Shown piece after piece: positions 18,606-25,848 of a DNA stretch of 34,612 bases (within the stretch, counting starts at the first letter, position 1; the number at the start of each line of letters is the position of its first letter). The notes under the pieces were generated by a model. It saw only the letters and a program-made list of their open reading frames with translations, ran no database searches and was not told the origin of the DNA. A program made the translations under genes and the position numbers. The DNA lies in the NCBI GenBank assembly GCA_964397665.1, contig CAYNJW010000007.1:1-34612 (forward strand), in the 5' to 3' direction. Source of the DNA: CAYNJW01 sp964397665 (lineage in GTDB: Archaea; Nanobdellota; Nanobdellia; Pacearchaeales; GW2011-AR1).

Positions 18606-18860
18606 ATGGATAAAAAAGCATTCAAAGCTCTTTTGGGAAAACAAGTAGTGACCAAAGAAGGTAAAAAATTGGGAATAGTTAAAGATATAACTTTTGAAAC
18701 AAGAACAGGTGAATTAATCCATATAGTATTGAAAGATTTAACAACTTATACAGCAAATTTATCATTAGAAAGAACAAAAGATAAAGAAGCAATGATTCCT
18801 TTTAATTCTGTTATAGCAGTTGGAGACTTTATAGTTGTTTCAGAAGAAGATTTAATGTAA
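18606..18860 (+). CDS. PRC-barrel domain protein
   Basis: 84 aa, essentially one PRC-barrel: LLGKQVVTKEGKKLGIVKDI, then a beta-rich body and the closing IPFNSVIAVGDFIVVSEE. The family is common in archaea, where PRC-barrels occur in RNA-processing and cell-division proteins (RimM, CdvA), but single-domain members have no settled role. It is the first gene right of the origin, with a TATA box 25 bases upstream, and it is followed 14 bases later by a SecB-like gene. A chromosome-organisation role is only suggested by position. Confidence 0.85.
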   Translation: MDKKAFKALLGKQVVTKEGKKLGIVKDITFETRTGELIHIVLKDLTTYTANLSLERTKDKEAMIPFNSVIAVGDFIVVSEEDLM

Positions 18861-18874
18861 TTGGAGATAATAAA

Positions 18875-19285
18875 ATGACAAAAGATATAAAATTAGCAAA
18901 TATAAGATTTACAAAAATTAGTGCAGAGAGAAATTTAGATTATACAGGGAAACCTTCTATAAAACCTAAATTAAATATTTCTAATATTGAAAAATTAAAA
19001 GAAGGTAAAACAGAAGCTGTAAGTGTTTATTTTAAGTTTGGAATAAACTATGGTGAATTAGGAAATATTGATTTAGATGGTAAAATTATTTTGTTAATGG
19101 ATTCTAAGTTATTAAAAGAAACTATAAAATCTTGGGATTCTAAAAATTTAGATAATGATACTCATTTGATAATTTTAAATATAATTATGCAAAAAGCATC
19201 ATTAAAAGCAATTCAATTAGAAGAAGAATTAGGTTTACCTTTACATATTAATATTCCAAGATTAAAATTGAACTCGAAAAAATAA
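18875..19285 (+). CDS. SecB-like fold protein (tentative)
   Basis: 136 aa. There is an N-terminal beta-rich part (YFKFGINYGELGNIDLDGKI) and then a long helix (HLIILNIIMQKASLKAIQLEEELG) ending LPLHINIPRLKL. That resembles the SecB-like layout, in which a long helix is followed by a Pro-rich end. This is pattern resemblance only; I do not recognise a named family. A GGAG ribosome-binding site sits 8 bases before the ATG, so it is probably translated from the PRC-barrel transcript. It could be a substrate-binding chaperone (weak inference). Confidence 0.6.
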   Translation: MTKDIKLANIRFTKISAERNLDYTGKPSIKPKLNISNIEKLKEGKTEAVSVYFKFGINYGELGNIDLDGKIILLMDSKLLKETIKSWDSKNLDNDTHLIILNIIMQKASLKAIQLEEELGLPLHINIPRLKLNSKK

Positions 19286-19364
19286 ATTTTTTAAGTAGTT
19301 TTAAAAATAAGTCTTTCTAAATTAATTTAAGTTTGAATAATGATAAGAATTTATAATTATTAAG

Positions 19365-19472
19365 GCTCATATGGCACAATGGTACTGCAGCAGGCTCGAA
19401 AGTAAAATTTTAATAAAATTTCGTGAACCCTGCGCCCCCTGGGGCTTCTCCGTTCGATTCGGAGTATGAGCG
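19365..19472 (+). tRNA. tRNA-Ser(CGA) with a 27-nt intron
   Basis: Acceptor arms GCTCATA/TATGAGC pair fully, with discriminator G. The D-arm is GCA/TGC with GG in the loop, the anticodon stem GCAGG/CCTGC, and the T-arm CTCCG/CGGAG around TTCGATT. A 14-base variable region (19434-19447) forms a CCCC/GGGG arm, making this a type II tRNA. The mature loop reads CTCGAAC with anticodon CGA at 19397-19399. With the discriminator G this indicates serine. CCA is not encoded. Confidence 0.92.
19401..19427 (+). other. Archaeal tRNA intron (37/38 position)
   Basis: 27 bases between A37 and C38. The exon CGAA can pair with the intron TTCG to form the central helix of a bulge-helix-bulge, the substrate of the archaeal splicing endonuclease. 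Because GAA occurs at both junctions, the exact cut cannot be fixed, but the mature sequence is the same. Confidence 0.8.
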
Positions 19473-19492
19473 TAAAATATTTATTTATTTAT

Positions 19493-19765
19493 TTATTTTT
19501 GATTTTTTTTATAAAATTCATAAGCTTTATTCGAAATTCTCCACCTTGTTCTTTTTAAGTATTTTACACCTTCAGAATTTTTATTTATTTTTATAATTAA
19601 TTTATTTTTCAATAATTCAATCAATAATTTTTTGATAAATTCTTCATCTCTAGCCAATTCTTTTGAAATATCTGAAGTAAATATCTGTTTAGGAAAAACA
19701 CTATACAAATAAAATAATATTTGTTCTTTTATTTTTATCACCTTTTCATTAGAAATTATTGGCAT
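19493..19765 (-). CDS. Small winged-helix protein
   Basis: 90 aa. Helices and a recognition-helix pattern (QIFTSDISKELARDEEFIKKLLIELLKNKLI) are followed by a wing (INKNSEGVKYLKRTRWRIS), the layout of a winged helix-turn-helix DNA-binding protein. It has no other domain. It is a single-gene unit between tRNA-Ser and exonuclease III, with a TTAATAAA-type box about 25 bases upstream. A local transcription regulator is likely; the target is unknown. Confidence 0.65.
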   Translation of the reverse strand: MPIISNEKVIKIKEQILFYLYSVFPKQIFTSDISKELARDEEFIKKLLIELLKNKLIIKINKNSEGVKYLKRTRWRISNKAYEFYKKNQK

Positions 19766-19802
19766 AAATTTAATAATTCTTTTTGATTTATTAATTTATG
19801 TT

Positions 19803-20570
19803 TTATTTAATTTCTAAAATAATAGGACAATGATCAGATCCTAAAATATTTTTAAGGATTTTAGAACTTTTTATTTTTGATTTAAGTTCTGATGAAATAA
19901 TAAAATAATCTAATCTCCAACCAATATTTCTCGACCTAGCATTAAATCTATAACTCCACCAAGTGTAATTTCCGGGATTTTTATTAAATATTCTAAAAGT
20001 ATCTAAATAATTTTTATCAAGTTGTTTTGTAAAAGCAAGTCTTTCTTTATTTGTAAATCCTGCATTATTTTTATTATTTTTTGGATTTGTTAAATCAATT
20101 TCTTTATGAGCTACATTTAAATCTCCTGTAAAAATAATTGGTTTGTTTTTTCTTAATTTTTCACATTTTTCAATAAATTTTTCATTAAATTTTATTCTTT
20201 TTTCAATTCTTTCCAAATTTTTTTTAGAATTAGGAACATAAATATTAATTAAATAAAATTTTTCTGTTTCAAAAAACATAACTCTACCTTCTTCATCAAA
20301 CTCTTTAAAATTTATTTTTAGATCCAAACTTAAAGGTTTTATTTTACTTATTATTGCAGTTCCTGAATAACCTTTTCTTTGGGCACAATTAAAATAAATT
20401 TTATATCCTTCATTTTTACCAATATTTAAAATTTCTTCAGTTAAGTCTTTCTCATGTATTTTTATTTCTTGTAAACAATAAATTTCTGCAGGGTTTTCTT
20501 TTAAAAATTTTAAAAAATCTTTTTTAAGAATAGCACGTAAACCATTAACATTCCAAGAGATTATCTTCAT
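19803..20570 (-). CDS. xth: Exodeoxyribonuclease III / AP endonuclease
   Basis: 255 aa, an Mg-dependent nuclease of base-excision repair. Motifs: ISWNVNGLRA (N7), CLQEIKI (E35, metal ligand), the YSGTAIISK loop, GDLNVAHKEID (catalytic Asp/Asn), WRLDYFIIS and GSDHCPI (Asp-His pair). All catalytic residues expected of the family are present. An upstream extension of the frame to 20675 would run into the divergent neighbour. I chose ATG 20570, which opens with the conserved MKIISWNVNG and has TTTAAAAA 25 bases upstream. Confidence 0.95.
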   Translation of the reverse strand: MKIISWNVNGLRAILKKDFLKFLKENPAEIYCLQEIKIHEKDLTEEILNIGKNEGYKIYFNCAQRKGYSGTAIISKIKPLSLDLKINFKEFDEEGRVMFFETEKFYLINIYVPNSKKNLERIEKRIKFNEKFIEKCEKLRKNKPIIFTGDLNVAHKEIDLTNPKNNKNNAGFTNKERLAFTKQLDKNYLDTFRIFNKNPGNYTWWSYRFNARSRNIGWRLDYFIISSELKSKIKSSKILKNILGSDHCPIILEIK

Positions 20571-20591
20571 AAAAGTATTAAATTGATTAAC

Positions 20592-20599
20592 TTTAAAAA
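20592..20599 (-). promoter_or_regulatory. TATA box of exonuclease III gene
   Basis: Read on the minus strand as TTTTTAAA, centred about 25 bases before ATG 20570. It decides the start. Confidence 0.6.
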
Positions 20600-20654
20600 G
20601 ATTTGTCAAAAGTATTTTAAGAAACTTTAATAACTTAATTTTTCTTAAAGTTTT

Positions 20655-22499
20655 ATGATTAAACAATTTTTTCAAAAATCTTTTTTAAGATTATTATTAA
20701 TTATTTTAATTATTTTAATTACATTAAGTTTTATAAATAATGAAAAAATCACTGGAAAGGTAATTTCGTTAACTAAATTTTCAAATTGTGATCAAAGTTA
20801 TTTGGAAGAAATATGGGATCAAGCCTATTTTTCACAATTTCAAGGATCAAATTTTTCAAAATTAGAATCTTTTTCATTAAATAATTACTCATGTCAGTTA
20901 GAAGGGTTTATATTGATTAATTCACAATTAAAATTTATAAATATCTTTGTAATTAATAATTCATATAGTATTAAAATTTCTTTAAATTTTATTACTGGAA
21001 ATTTATCTCAAGAAGGTGTTTCATTTTTTAACAGTTTAAAATCTAAAGAGAATTATTTTAACCAAATTATAACAAATATTTCTTTAAAACAAAATATTTT
21101 TAAAAAAAGAGAATCATTTTTAGATATTTCAAATGCATCTTTTGAATTTTCAAAGGAATTAGGTATTAAAGAAGGTTTTTGGGAAGATAAAAATTCTATA
21201 AAAGATTATTTGGCCAATATTCCTTCTTTTAATTTTATTTTGAATAATTACTCTTTAAATAATAAAACAAATGATATAAATGAAGATACAACAGGATTTA
21301 TAGGAAAAAATGATTCTTTTTCATACTATTATTATAATAAATTAAAAATATTAAATGGGACATATTACGAAAAACCAAATATTCTAAAAAATATATCTAA
21401 TAAATTATTTTCAAAAGGAATTGAACAAAAATTTATAACAAATTTAAATGAAATTTCTAATAATTTTTTAAAAATTGAGTTGTTTTTCACAAAAATTGAA
21501 GGAATAGGAGAAATTAATTTTAATTTCACAGATGATTTTAATAATTTATATTTTAATCTTTCTGAAAATAGTTGGGGAAAATGGAATGTAAGGCTTGATT
21601 TATTAAATGCAGGGCCAAATAAATCTTCTGTTTTTTTCAATTTTTCAATTTTAGAGAATACAAGACCAGAAAAAATTAAAAAGTTTGAAACAATTGTGTT
21701 AGATCAAAACAGCATAGAAGGATTAGAACTTAAAGATTATTTTAAAGATATAGAAGAATCTAGTTTAAATTATTCAATTTCACATGGAAAAGGGATAAAA
21801 TTTTCATTGAAAAAAAATTATTTAGAAATTCAGGCAGATAACACTTATTTTGGGAAATCTTGGTTGAAAATTCTTGCTTCAGATGGAAAAACAAATACTT
21901 CATCAGGAGTGATTACTGTTTATATTATTAAAACAAACAATTCTAATAAAGAAGGAAATAATTTATCAAATAATTTAAATATAACTTTAAAAGAAAACTT
22001 AAATGAAATAATCCTTATAAATTCCACATCATCTTCAGAAATAAAAATAAATTCTTTCGGAAGGTTTAAATTATTTGTTTTAGCAGAAGATAAAAATGGG
22101 AAAAATTTAACTTACTCTTGGTTTTTAAATAATAATCTTATAGAAGGAAACAAATCTGAGTATTATTTTTCTGGTTTAAAAAAAGGAGATTATGAAATAA
22201 AGGTTAAAATTTCGAATGGAAATGAAGAATATGTAAAATCCTGGAAAGTTTCCTTAGGGAATTCTTTAGTTAATTTTAATAAATATTTAATATTTGGAGT
22301 AATTTTTTTACTCATTATTCTAATAATCATAAGTTTTATAGTTATAAATAAAAATAAATGGAAGATAGAAGTTAAAGAAAGAAGCAATATAAAAACAACT
22401 AAAAAATTAGGGACCAATAAACTTTCAAAAGTTGATTTACAACCAGAACAAAAGCCTTTAAACCCTGTAAAAGATTATTTGAAAAGACTAGATGTTTGA
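20655..22499 (+). CDS. Single-pass surface protein with Ig/cadherin-like domains
   Basis: 614 aa. It begins with an N-terminal signal or anchor (about 8-28), then an N-x-S/T-rich ectodomain with cysteines near residues 43 and 78. A cadherin-like module follows at about 350-420 (LKDYFKDIEESSLNYSIS then ILASDGKT), and a PKD/Ig-like module at about 450-540 (YSWFLNNN). One transmembrane helix lies at about 544-568, and the short basic cytosolic tail ends DYLKRLDV. Unlike the surface proteins at the left of the window, its tail lacks the helical hairpin. TTTAATAA lies 25 bases before the ATG. The function is unknown. Confidence 0.75.
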   Translation: MIKQFFQKSFLRLLLIILIILITLSFINNEKITGKVISLTKFSNCDQSYLEEIWDQAYFSQFQGSNFSKLESFSLNNYSCQLEGFILINSQLKFINIFVINNSYSIKISLNFITGNLSQEGVSFFNSLKSKENYFNQIITNISLKQNIFKKRESFLDISNASFEFSKELGIKEGFWEDKNSIKDYLANIPSFNFILNNYSLNNKTNDINEDTTGFIGKNDSFSYYYYNKLKILNGTYYEKPNILKNISNKLFSKGIEQKFITNLNEISNNFLKIELFFTKIEGIGEINFNFTDDFNNLYFNLSENSWGKWNVRLDLLNAGPNKSSVFFNFSILENTRPEKIKKFETIVLDQNSIEGLELKDYFKDIEESSLNYSISHGKGIKFSLKKNYLEIQADNTYFGKSWLKILASDGKTNTSSGVITVYIIKTNNSNKEGNNLSNNLNITLKENLNEIILINSTSSSEIKINSFGRFKLFVLAEDKNGKNLTYSWFLNNNLIEGNKSEYYFSGLKKGDYEIKVKISNGNEEYVKSWKVSLGNSLVNFNKYLIFGVIFLLIILIIISFIVINKNKWKIEVKERSNIKTTKKLGTNKLSKVDLQPEQKPLNPVKDYLKRLDV

Positions 22500-22505
22500 C
22501 AAATG

Positions 22506-22513
22506 TTTAAAAA
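22506..22513 (+). promoter_or_regulatory. TATA box of the four-TM protein
   Basis: TTTAAAAA centred about 25 bases before ATG 22535. Confidence 0.55.
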
Positions 22514-22534
22514 CATTAAAGAATTTTATTTTTT

Positions 22535-22918
22535 ATGAAATATAATCTTGAAGGATTGATTATCGGTCTTTTTTTTGGAATGATTTTTTCTTCAGGACTT
22601 CTTTTTATTGGAAGTTATAAAATAAGGTTAGCAGGATTTTTTTTAACAATCATCATAGCCTTCACACTATGGGGTCTGACTTCGATTGTAAAATACTGGA
22701 TGAGAAATAACAATCTTTTAAATTTAAAGTTAAAACCAAGCACATTAGGGTTTCTTTTAGGACTTGCAGGACCATTTTTAGCTTTAGCTTACTCTTATGT
22801 GAATAATTTAAAAGGAATAATTCCTTTATTCATTTATATGTTTTTGATTCTGTTTAGTTTAATTGGATTTTTAGTTGGGGTTTATATTGAACAAAAACAA
22901 AAAAGAAAATCAAGATAG
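22535..22918 (+). CDS. Four-helix integral membrane protein, unknown
   Basis: 127 aa with four hydrophobic segments (about 6-26, 31-51, 68-88, 95-117), separated by short polar loops (YWMRNNN, YVNNLKG) and ending in a basic KQKRKSR tail, so the C-terminus is probably cytosolic. There are no recognisable catalytic or transport motifs. It follows the surface-protein gene after 35 bases but has its own TATA-like box. Confidence 0.65.
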   Translation: MKYNLEGLIIGLFFGMIFSSGLLFIGSYKIRLAGFFLTIIIAFTLWGLTSIVKYWMRNNNLLNLKLKPSTLGFLLGLAGPFLALAYSYVNNLKGIIPLFIYMFLILFSLIGFLVGVYIEQKQKRKSR

Positions 22919-23001
22919 TTTATAATTTTTTAATAGATATTATCATAACACATACATCACACTATAATTAAGATTATAAAGAAATGCTTCTTAAAATTAA
23001 T

Positions 23002-23676
23002 ATGGACGCTATAAAAGAGGCATTTCACCGGATAAAAGAAGATATTATTTATTTGAAAGATGAGTTATTAGATCTAAGAAAAGAAGTCATTTCTTTAAAA
23101 GAAAAAAATTTACAGACAAAGAACACTAATTTACAGACAATTAATATGTCTTCAACCAACGAACCAACAAACAGACCAACACAAATTATCCCCTTAGAGC
23201 CTCTTAGACCTTCAAATTTAAATACTTCCATAGGAAATGAGGGGGTACCAACAAACAGACCAACGAACCAACAAACAGACCAACAACCTGATTTTTACCC
23301 TGAATCTTCTTTCGAATCAGTTAAACCACAACTAATTGACGATTTTCGTAAAACAAAGGAAATTTTGGACTCTTTAGACAATCTGAAGAAAGCTTTAAGA
23401 ATTAAATTTAAGAGGCTTACAGGGCAAGAAATGCTTGTTTTCTCAAGATTATACCTTTTCGAAGAGAATGGGCAGGAAGAGATATCTTATAAACTCCTTG
23501 CAACAAATCTTAAGCTATCAGAATCCTCAATAAGAGATTATATTAATAAATTGATAAAGAAAGGGATACCAATAATAAAAAATAAGTTAAATAACAAAAA
23601 AGTGGCACTTTCAATTTCCCAAGATTTAAAAGAAATTGCAAACCTTTCGACGATAAAATTATTAAGAGAACTGTGA
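23002..23676 (+). CDS. Coiled-coil plus winged-helix DNA-binding protein, paralogue A
   Basis: 224 aa. It has an N-terminal coiled coil (about 1-36, heptads such as IKEDIIYLKDELLDLRKEV), a low-complexity Thr/Asn/Gln/Pro linker (about 40-100, repeats of TNRPTNQQTDQ), and a C-terminal winged helix (about 140-224; LTGQEMLVFSRLY, then LATNLKLSESSIRDYINKLIKKGI as the recognition part). I chose ATG 23002 because an ATTATAAAG box lies 25 bases upstream; an upstream ATG at 22984 would be only a few bases from that box. It shares its architecture with the convergent gene at 23868-24479. It is probably an oligomeric DNA-binding protein; its target is unknown. Confidence 0.7.
   Translation: MDAIKEAFHRIKEDIIYLKDELLDLRKEVISLKEKNLQTKNTNLQTINMSSTNEPTNRPTQIIPLEPLRPSNLNTSIGNEGVPTNRPTNQQTDQQPDFYPESSFESVKPQLIDDFRKTKEILDSLDNLKKALRIKFKRLTGQEMLVFSRLYLFEENGQEEISYKLLATNLKLSESSIRDYINKLIKKGIPIIKNKLNNKKVALSISQDLKEIANLSTIKLLREL
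23161..23284 (+). repeat. Near-exact DNA repeats encoding the Thr/Gln/Pro linker
   Basis: The 18-base unit ACCAACAAACAGACCAAC occurs three times (about 23163, 23247 and 23267), the last two back to back. It encodes the TNRPT/QQTDQ linker of paralogue A and looks prone to length change by slippage. Confidence 0.8.
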
Positions 23677-23756
23677 TCTACCCATGAAGATTACTTATTC
23701 GTTTAACCGAATATCTATTGTTGAACCTAAGTTACTCTTTCTTTCTCTTTTTAAAC

Positions 23757-23787
23757 CCTAAATCTTAACCTATTTAGGTTTGTTTTT
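23757..23787 (+). terminator. Possible hairpin terminator after paralogue A
   Basis: CCTAAAT and ATTTAGG form a 7-base stem with an 8-base loop, followed by TTTGTTTTTT. It lies in the 191-base space between the convergent genes. Archaea often terminate on T-tracts alone, so the stem may be incidental. Confidence 0.35.
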
Positions 23788-23867
23788 TGAAGTATTCTGC
23801 TTATGAGAACTTTTCTCACACTTTACTACTGAAGATTTACTATTTCTGCCCTCACTTTAAGGGAAAA

Positions 23868-24479
23868 TCATAATTCTTCAGGTATTTTTTTCTTTTCTTT
23901 TCTTTTCACTCTCACTTTTACACTCTTAATAACTATCTGTTTAATTTCTTCAGGGATATATACTCTTTTTTTACCATTTTCACTTATCTGTTCCATTATT
24001 AAACCCTCACTTTTCTGTTTTATGGCATTTATTTGTCCTCTAATGGTGCTTTTACCCTTTCCCAACATAGCTGCCAAGTCTTCATAACTAAGTTTCAAAT
24101 CACTATTTAATAAAGACCACACTATTGCCCTTTCCATCACTGTTAAATTGTCTAAAATGCTTGTTTGAACAGCCGTTTGAACGGGTGTTTGAACATTCCG
24201 CAGGGCTGTCTGTTTGATTGTGTGTGTTGTTTGTTGTTTGGACAGTTGAGATCCAAAGAATGAAATGAAGTCTTTTATCTCTTCAATATCAAGTTTTAAT
24301 GAGCTTAGATCTTCTTTAAAATCTTTTAAGATTTCTTCTTGGTTTTTCTCCTTGCTGTTTAAGTGACTAATCCATTCACTTACTTTTTTAAAATCTTTTT
24401 TGACACCTTCAAAAGAGTCTCTAACTTCTAGTTTTAATTTTTCAATTCTTTTTTTTTGTCCAAAGAAACCCATCACCAT
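23868..24479 (-). CDS. Coiled-coil plus winged-helix DNA-binding protein, paralogue B
   Basis: 203 aa. There is an N-terminal amphipathic/coiled-coil part (about 8-80), a Thr/Gln/Val-rich linker (about 82-110, QTPVQTAVQT), and a winged helix (about 112-175; LTVMERAIVWSLL, then YEDLAAMLGKGKSTIRGQINAI), ending in a very basic tail (KVRVKRKEKKK). The domain order and the LTxxE start of the winged helix match paralogue A, so the two are probably ancient duplicates. TTTATAAA lies 26 bases before the ATG. Its upstream region holds the AAACACCT repeat cluster, a likely binding array for this protein (inference). Confidence 0.72.
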   Translation of the reverse strand: MVMGFFGQKKRIEKLKLEVRDSFEGVKKDFKKVSEWISHLNSKEKNQEEILKDFKEDLSSLKLDIEEIKDFISFFGSQLSKQQTTHTIKQTALRNVQTPVQTAVQTSILDNLTVMERAIVWSLLNSDLKLSYEDLAAMLGKGKSTIRGQINAIKQKSEGLIMEQISENGKKRVYIPEEIKQIVIKSVKVRVKRKEKKKIPEEL

Positions 24480-24532
24480 TAATTAATAAAATCTTTAATT
24501 CTTTATAAATCTTTGCTAATTTCACATTTTTC

Positions 24533-24708
24533 AAACACCTGTTTAAGGATTTTTTATGCTGTTTAAAACTTAAACACCTTTAATTTCCCTCGTAAATTTT
24601 TCTTTTTCTGTTTAAAACTTAAACACCTTGTAATTTTTTTCCTAAACACCTGTTTGTTGTTCAATCATGCTGTTTTCGCAAGTTTAAAACTTAAACACCT
24701 GTTTAAAC
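24533..24708 (+). repeat. Iteron- or operator-like repeat cluster
   Basis: AAACACCT occurs five times in one orientation (24533, 24572, 24621, 24644, 24693). Three copies belong to a perfect 19-base repeat GTTTAAAACTTAAACACCT (24561, 24610, 24682), whose first part is an inverted repeat GTTTAA-nnn-TTAAAC. Three copies are followed by GTTT, giving AAACACCTGTTT dyads. The array ends in palindrome GTTTAAAC (24701-24708). Confidence 0.9.
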
Positions 24709-24773
24709 ACTTAACGTGCAGTTTATTCAAACAGTTTGTTTTAGATTAATTTTAACTTAGTTAACCTTAGTTC

Positions 24774-24810
24774 AAAAAGTTTTCTGAAAAAGTTTTCTGA
24801 AAAAGTTTTC
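24774..24810 (+). repeat. 13-base tandem repeat, nearly three copies
   Basis: AAAAAGTTTTCTG occurs at 24774 and 24787, followed by a partial third copy to 24810. Confidence 0.85.
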
Positions 24811-24840
24811 TTAATTTTTTTAACAATTTTAAAGCAAACC

Positions 24841-24848
24841 TTATAAAC
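24841..24848 (+). promoter_or_regulatory. TATA box of the 95-aa membrane protein
   Basis: TTATAAAC centred about 25 bases before ATG 24869. Confidence 0.6.
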
Positions 24849-24868
24849 TTTGTTTTATTTATTTATTT

Positions 24869-25156
24869 ATGAAATTTGTACAAAAAGTGAATTATTCTTT
24901 GCTCTTTTCTTTACTCTTTTTCTTCTTTTCAATGTTTTTTTCAGTAATACCTTGCCAAAAAGCACCAAATCTTCCAAATCCAGAGTATTCTAGTGGTCTG
25001 TGTAGTTTAAATCCAGATACCTACTCTTCTTTCAATGGAAAGATAAGATTTTATGGTTCATTTGAGAGTTTAGCACAGACATATCTTTTAACCTTAGCTA
25101 TTTGGTTTTTGGTTCCAATCATCTTATTAAATCTTCGAATTAGAAGAAGAAAATAA
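24869..25156 (+). CDS. Small two-TM protein with an extracytoplasmic loop
   Basis: 95 aa. The first hydrophobic helix (about 9-28) is followed by a polar loop with two cysteines (C29 and C45) that could form a disulfide outside the membrane. A second helix (about 68-86) leads to a basic LRIRRRK tail. The start is supported by the TATA box 25 bases upstream. No family is recognised. It is divergent from paralogue B across the repeat cluster, so it may be controlled by it. Confidence 0.6.
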   Translation: MKFVQKVNYSLLFSLLFFFFSMFFSVIPCQKAPNLPNPEYSSGLCSLNPDTYSSFNGKIRFYGSFESLAQTYLLTLAIWFLVPIILLNLRIRRRK

Positions 25157-25496
25157 TTTAAAAGAATCTTTCAAATTAAACAAAAAGGATTAAGTATCTA
25201 AGTTTTGGTTTTTTATCAAAGTTGAGAACTTGAATTAAATTTTTTGATAATCATTACCTAAGAAGTATTAGAGATCGTTATTTAATTAAGTTTAGAAATA
25301 AATTACAAAAAATGAAGATGTTTGTCAAAAGAGCGGCTTTTTCTACTTTTTTAATTAAATTTGTTCAAAATAGCTTAAAACTTCGCACAATATACATTAT
25401 CGGAACCCCATTTTACAACGTTATAAGGTGAATAATTAACTGTTTTTTAAATCTCTAAACTTTTTAAGTAACGCATAGTCATTAAGGTAACCTAAG
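25157..25496. other. Gene-poor stretch
   Basis: 340 bases between the 95-aa gene and the convergent PGPGW-like gene. Apart from a 39-codon frame (25312-25431) and a small inverted repeat (25487-25500) at the right edge, I see nothing in it. Confidence 0.5.
25312..25431 (+). CDS. Possible 39-residue small protein
   Basis: An ATG-to-TGA frame encodes a basic, hydrophobic peptide beginning MKMFVKRAAFSTF. The stretch is less AT-rich than the flanks. A TTATTTAAT sequence lies about 27 bases upstream. A frame this short can occur by chance, so the call is weak; a non-coding RNA is an alternative. Confidence 0.2.
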   Translation: MKMFVKRAAFSTFLIKFVQNSLKLRTIYIIGTPFYNVIR

Positions 25497-25745
25497 TTAC
25501 TTTTTTTTATTTAAGGTACCTTTGTGCTTTGTTTTTAGTAAAAATTTTAAGTCCAATTTTTCTTTTCCTGTTAACTCTCTTTTAAGTTTGTTAAGTTGTT
25601 TTTTAGTAATCCAACCAAGTAAAAAAGCCCCAATAAAAACAAAAATCCAACCAGGGAGGATTGGAAATATGATCCCAGTAATTCCTAGAAAAATCAAAAT
25701 CCAACCAAGAATTAAACTTAAAATTTGTTTCAATTTTGATACCAT
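25497..25745 (-). CDS. PGPGW-like small membrane protein
   Basis: 82 aa. Two adjacent hydrophobic segments (about 10-27 and 29-46) are joined by a Pro-Gly turn, GIIFPILPGWIFVFIGAFLLG, matching the pattern of the PGPGW/DUF454-type small membrane proteins. A long basic cytosolic tail ends in KKK. Function is not known for the family. Its stop codon overlaps a GTAAC/GTTAC inverted repeat. Confidence 0.65.
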   Translation of the reverse strand: MVSKLKQILSLILGWILIFLGITGIIFPILPGWIFVFIGAFLLGWITKKQLNKLKRELTGKEKLDLKFLLKTKHKGTLNKKK

Positions 25746-25818
25746 CTAATTTGTTAATTTTATATTCTTTTAAAAGTTTTCCATTAAACGAATTCAATAG
25801 ATAACACAATTAAGAATG

Positions 25819-25826
25819 TTTATAAA
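25819..25826 (+). promoter_or_regulatory. TATA box of xerA
   Basis: TTTATAAA centred about 26 bases before ATG 25849. It selects this start over the earlier frame opening. Confidence 0.6.
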
Positions 25827-25848
25827 GAAGGTTCGCATAATCTTAATA

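Larger units (their letters stand above)
24480..24868. promoter_or_regulatory. Intergenic repeat-rich control region
   Basis: 389 bases between divergent genes. It contains the promoter of paralogue B (TTTATAAA, 24502-24509), the AAACACCT/GTTTAA repeat cluster (24533-24708), a 13-base tandem repeat (24774-24810) and the TATA box of the 95-aa protein (24841-24848). No reading frame of convincing length is present. Confidence 0.7.

Noticed and set aside
23691..23718. Inverted repeat TTATTCG-TTTAAC-CGAATAT with a 6-base spacer, like a Xer dif site
   Set aside because: The 11-base arms match at only 8 positions and the inner bases are CG, not the usual ATAA/TTAT. It is also about 5 kb from the probable origin, where dif is not expected.
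24533..24708. CRISPR array
   Set aside because: Repeat units are 8-19 bases with irregular spacing and no uniform spacers, and no cas genes are present.
23724..25501. 13-base direct repeat AACCTAAGTTACT at 23724 and 25489, possible element boundaries
   Set aside because: Repeats of this length are expected by chance in a 34-kb AT-rich window. There are no terminal inverted repeats or transposase, and the second copy overlaps a stop codon.
25603..25809. Alternative minus-strand frame over the PGPGW-like gene
   Set aside because: Its translation is unstructured, while the overlapping frame gives a clean two-helix membrane protein.
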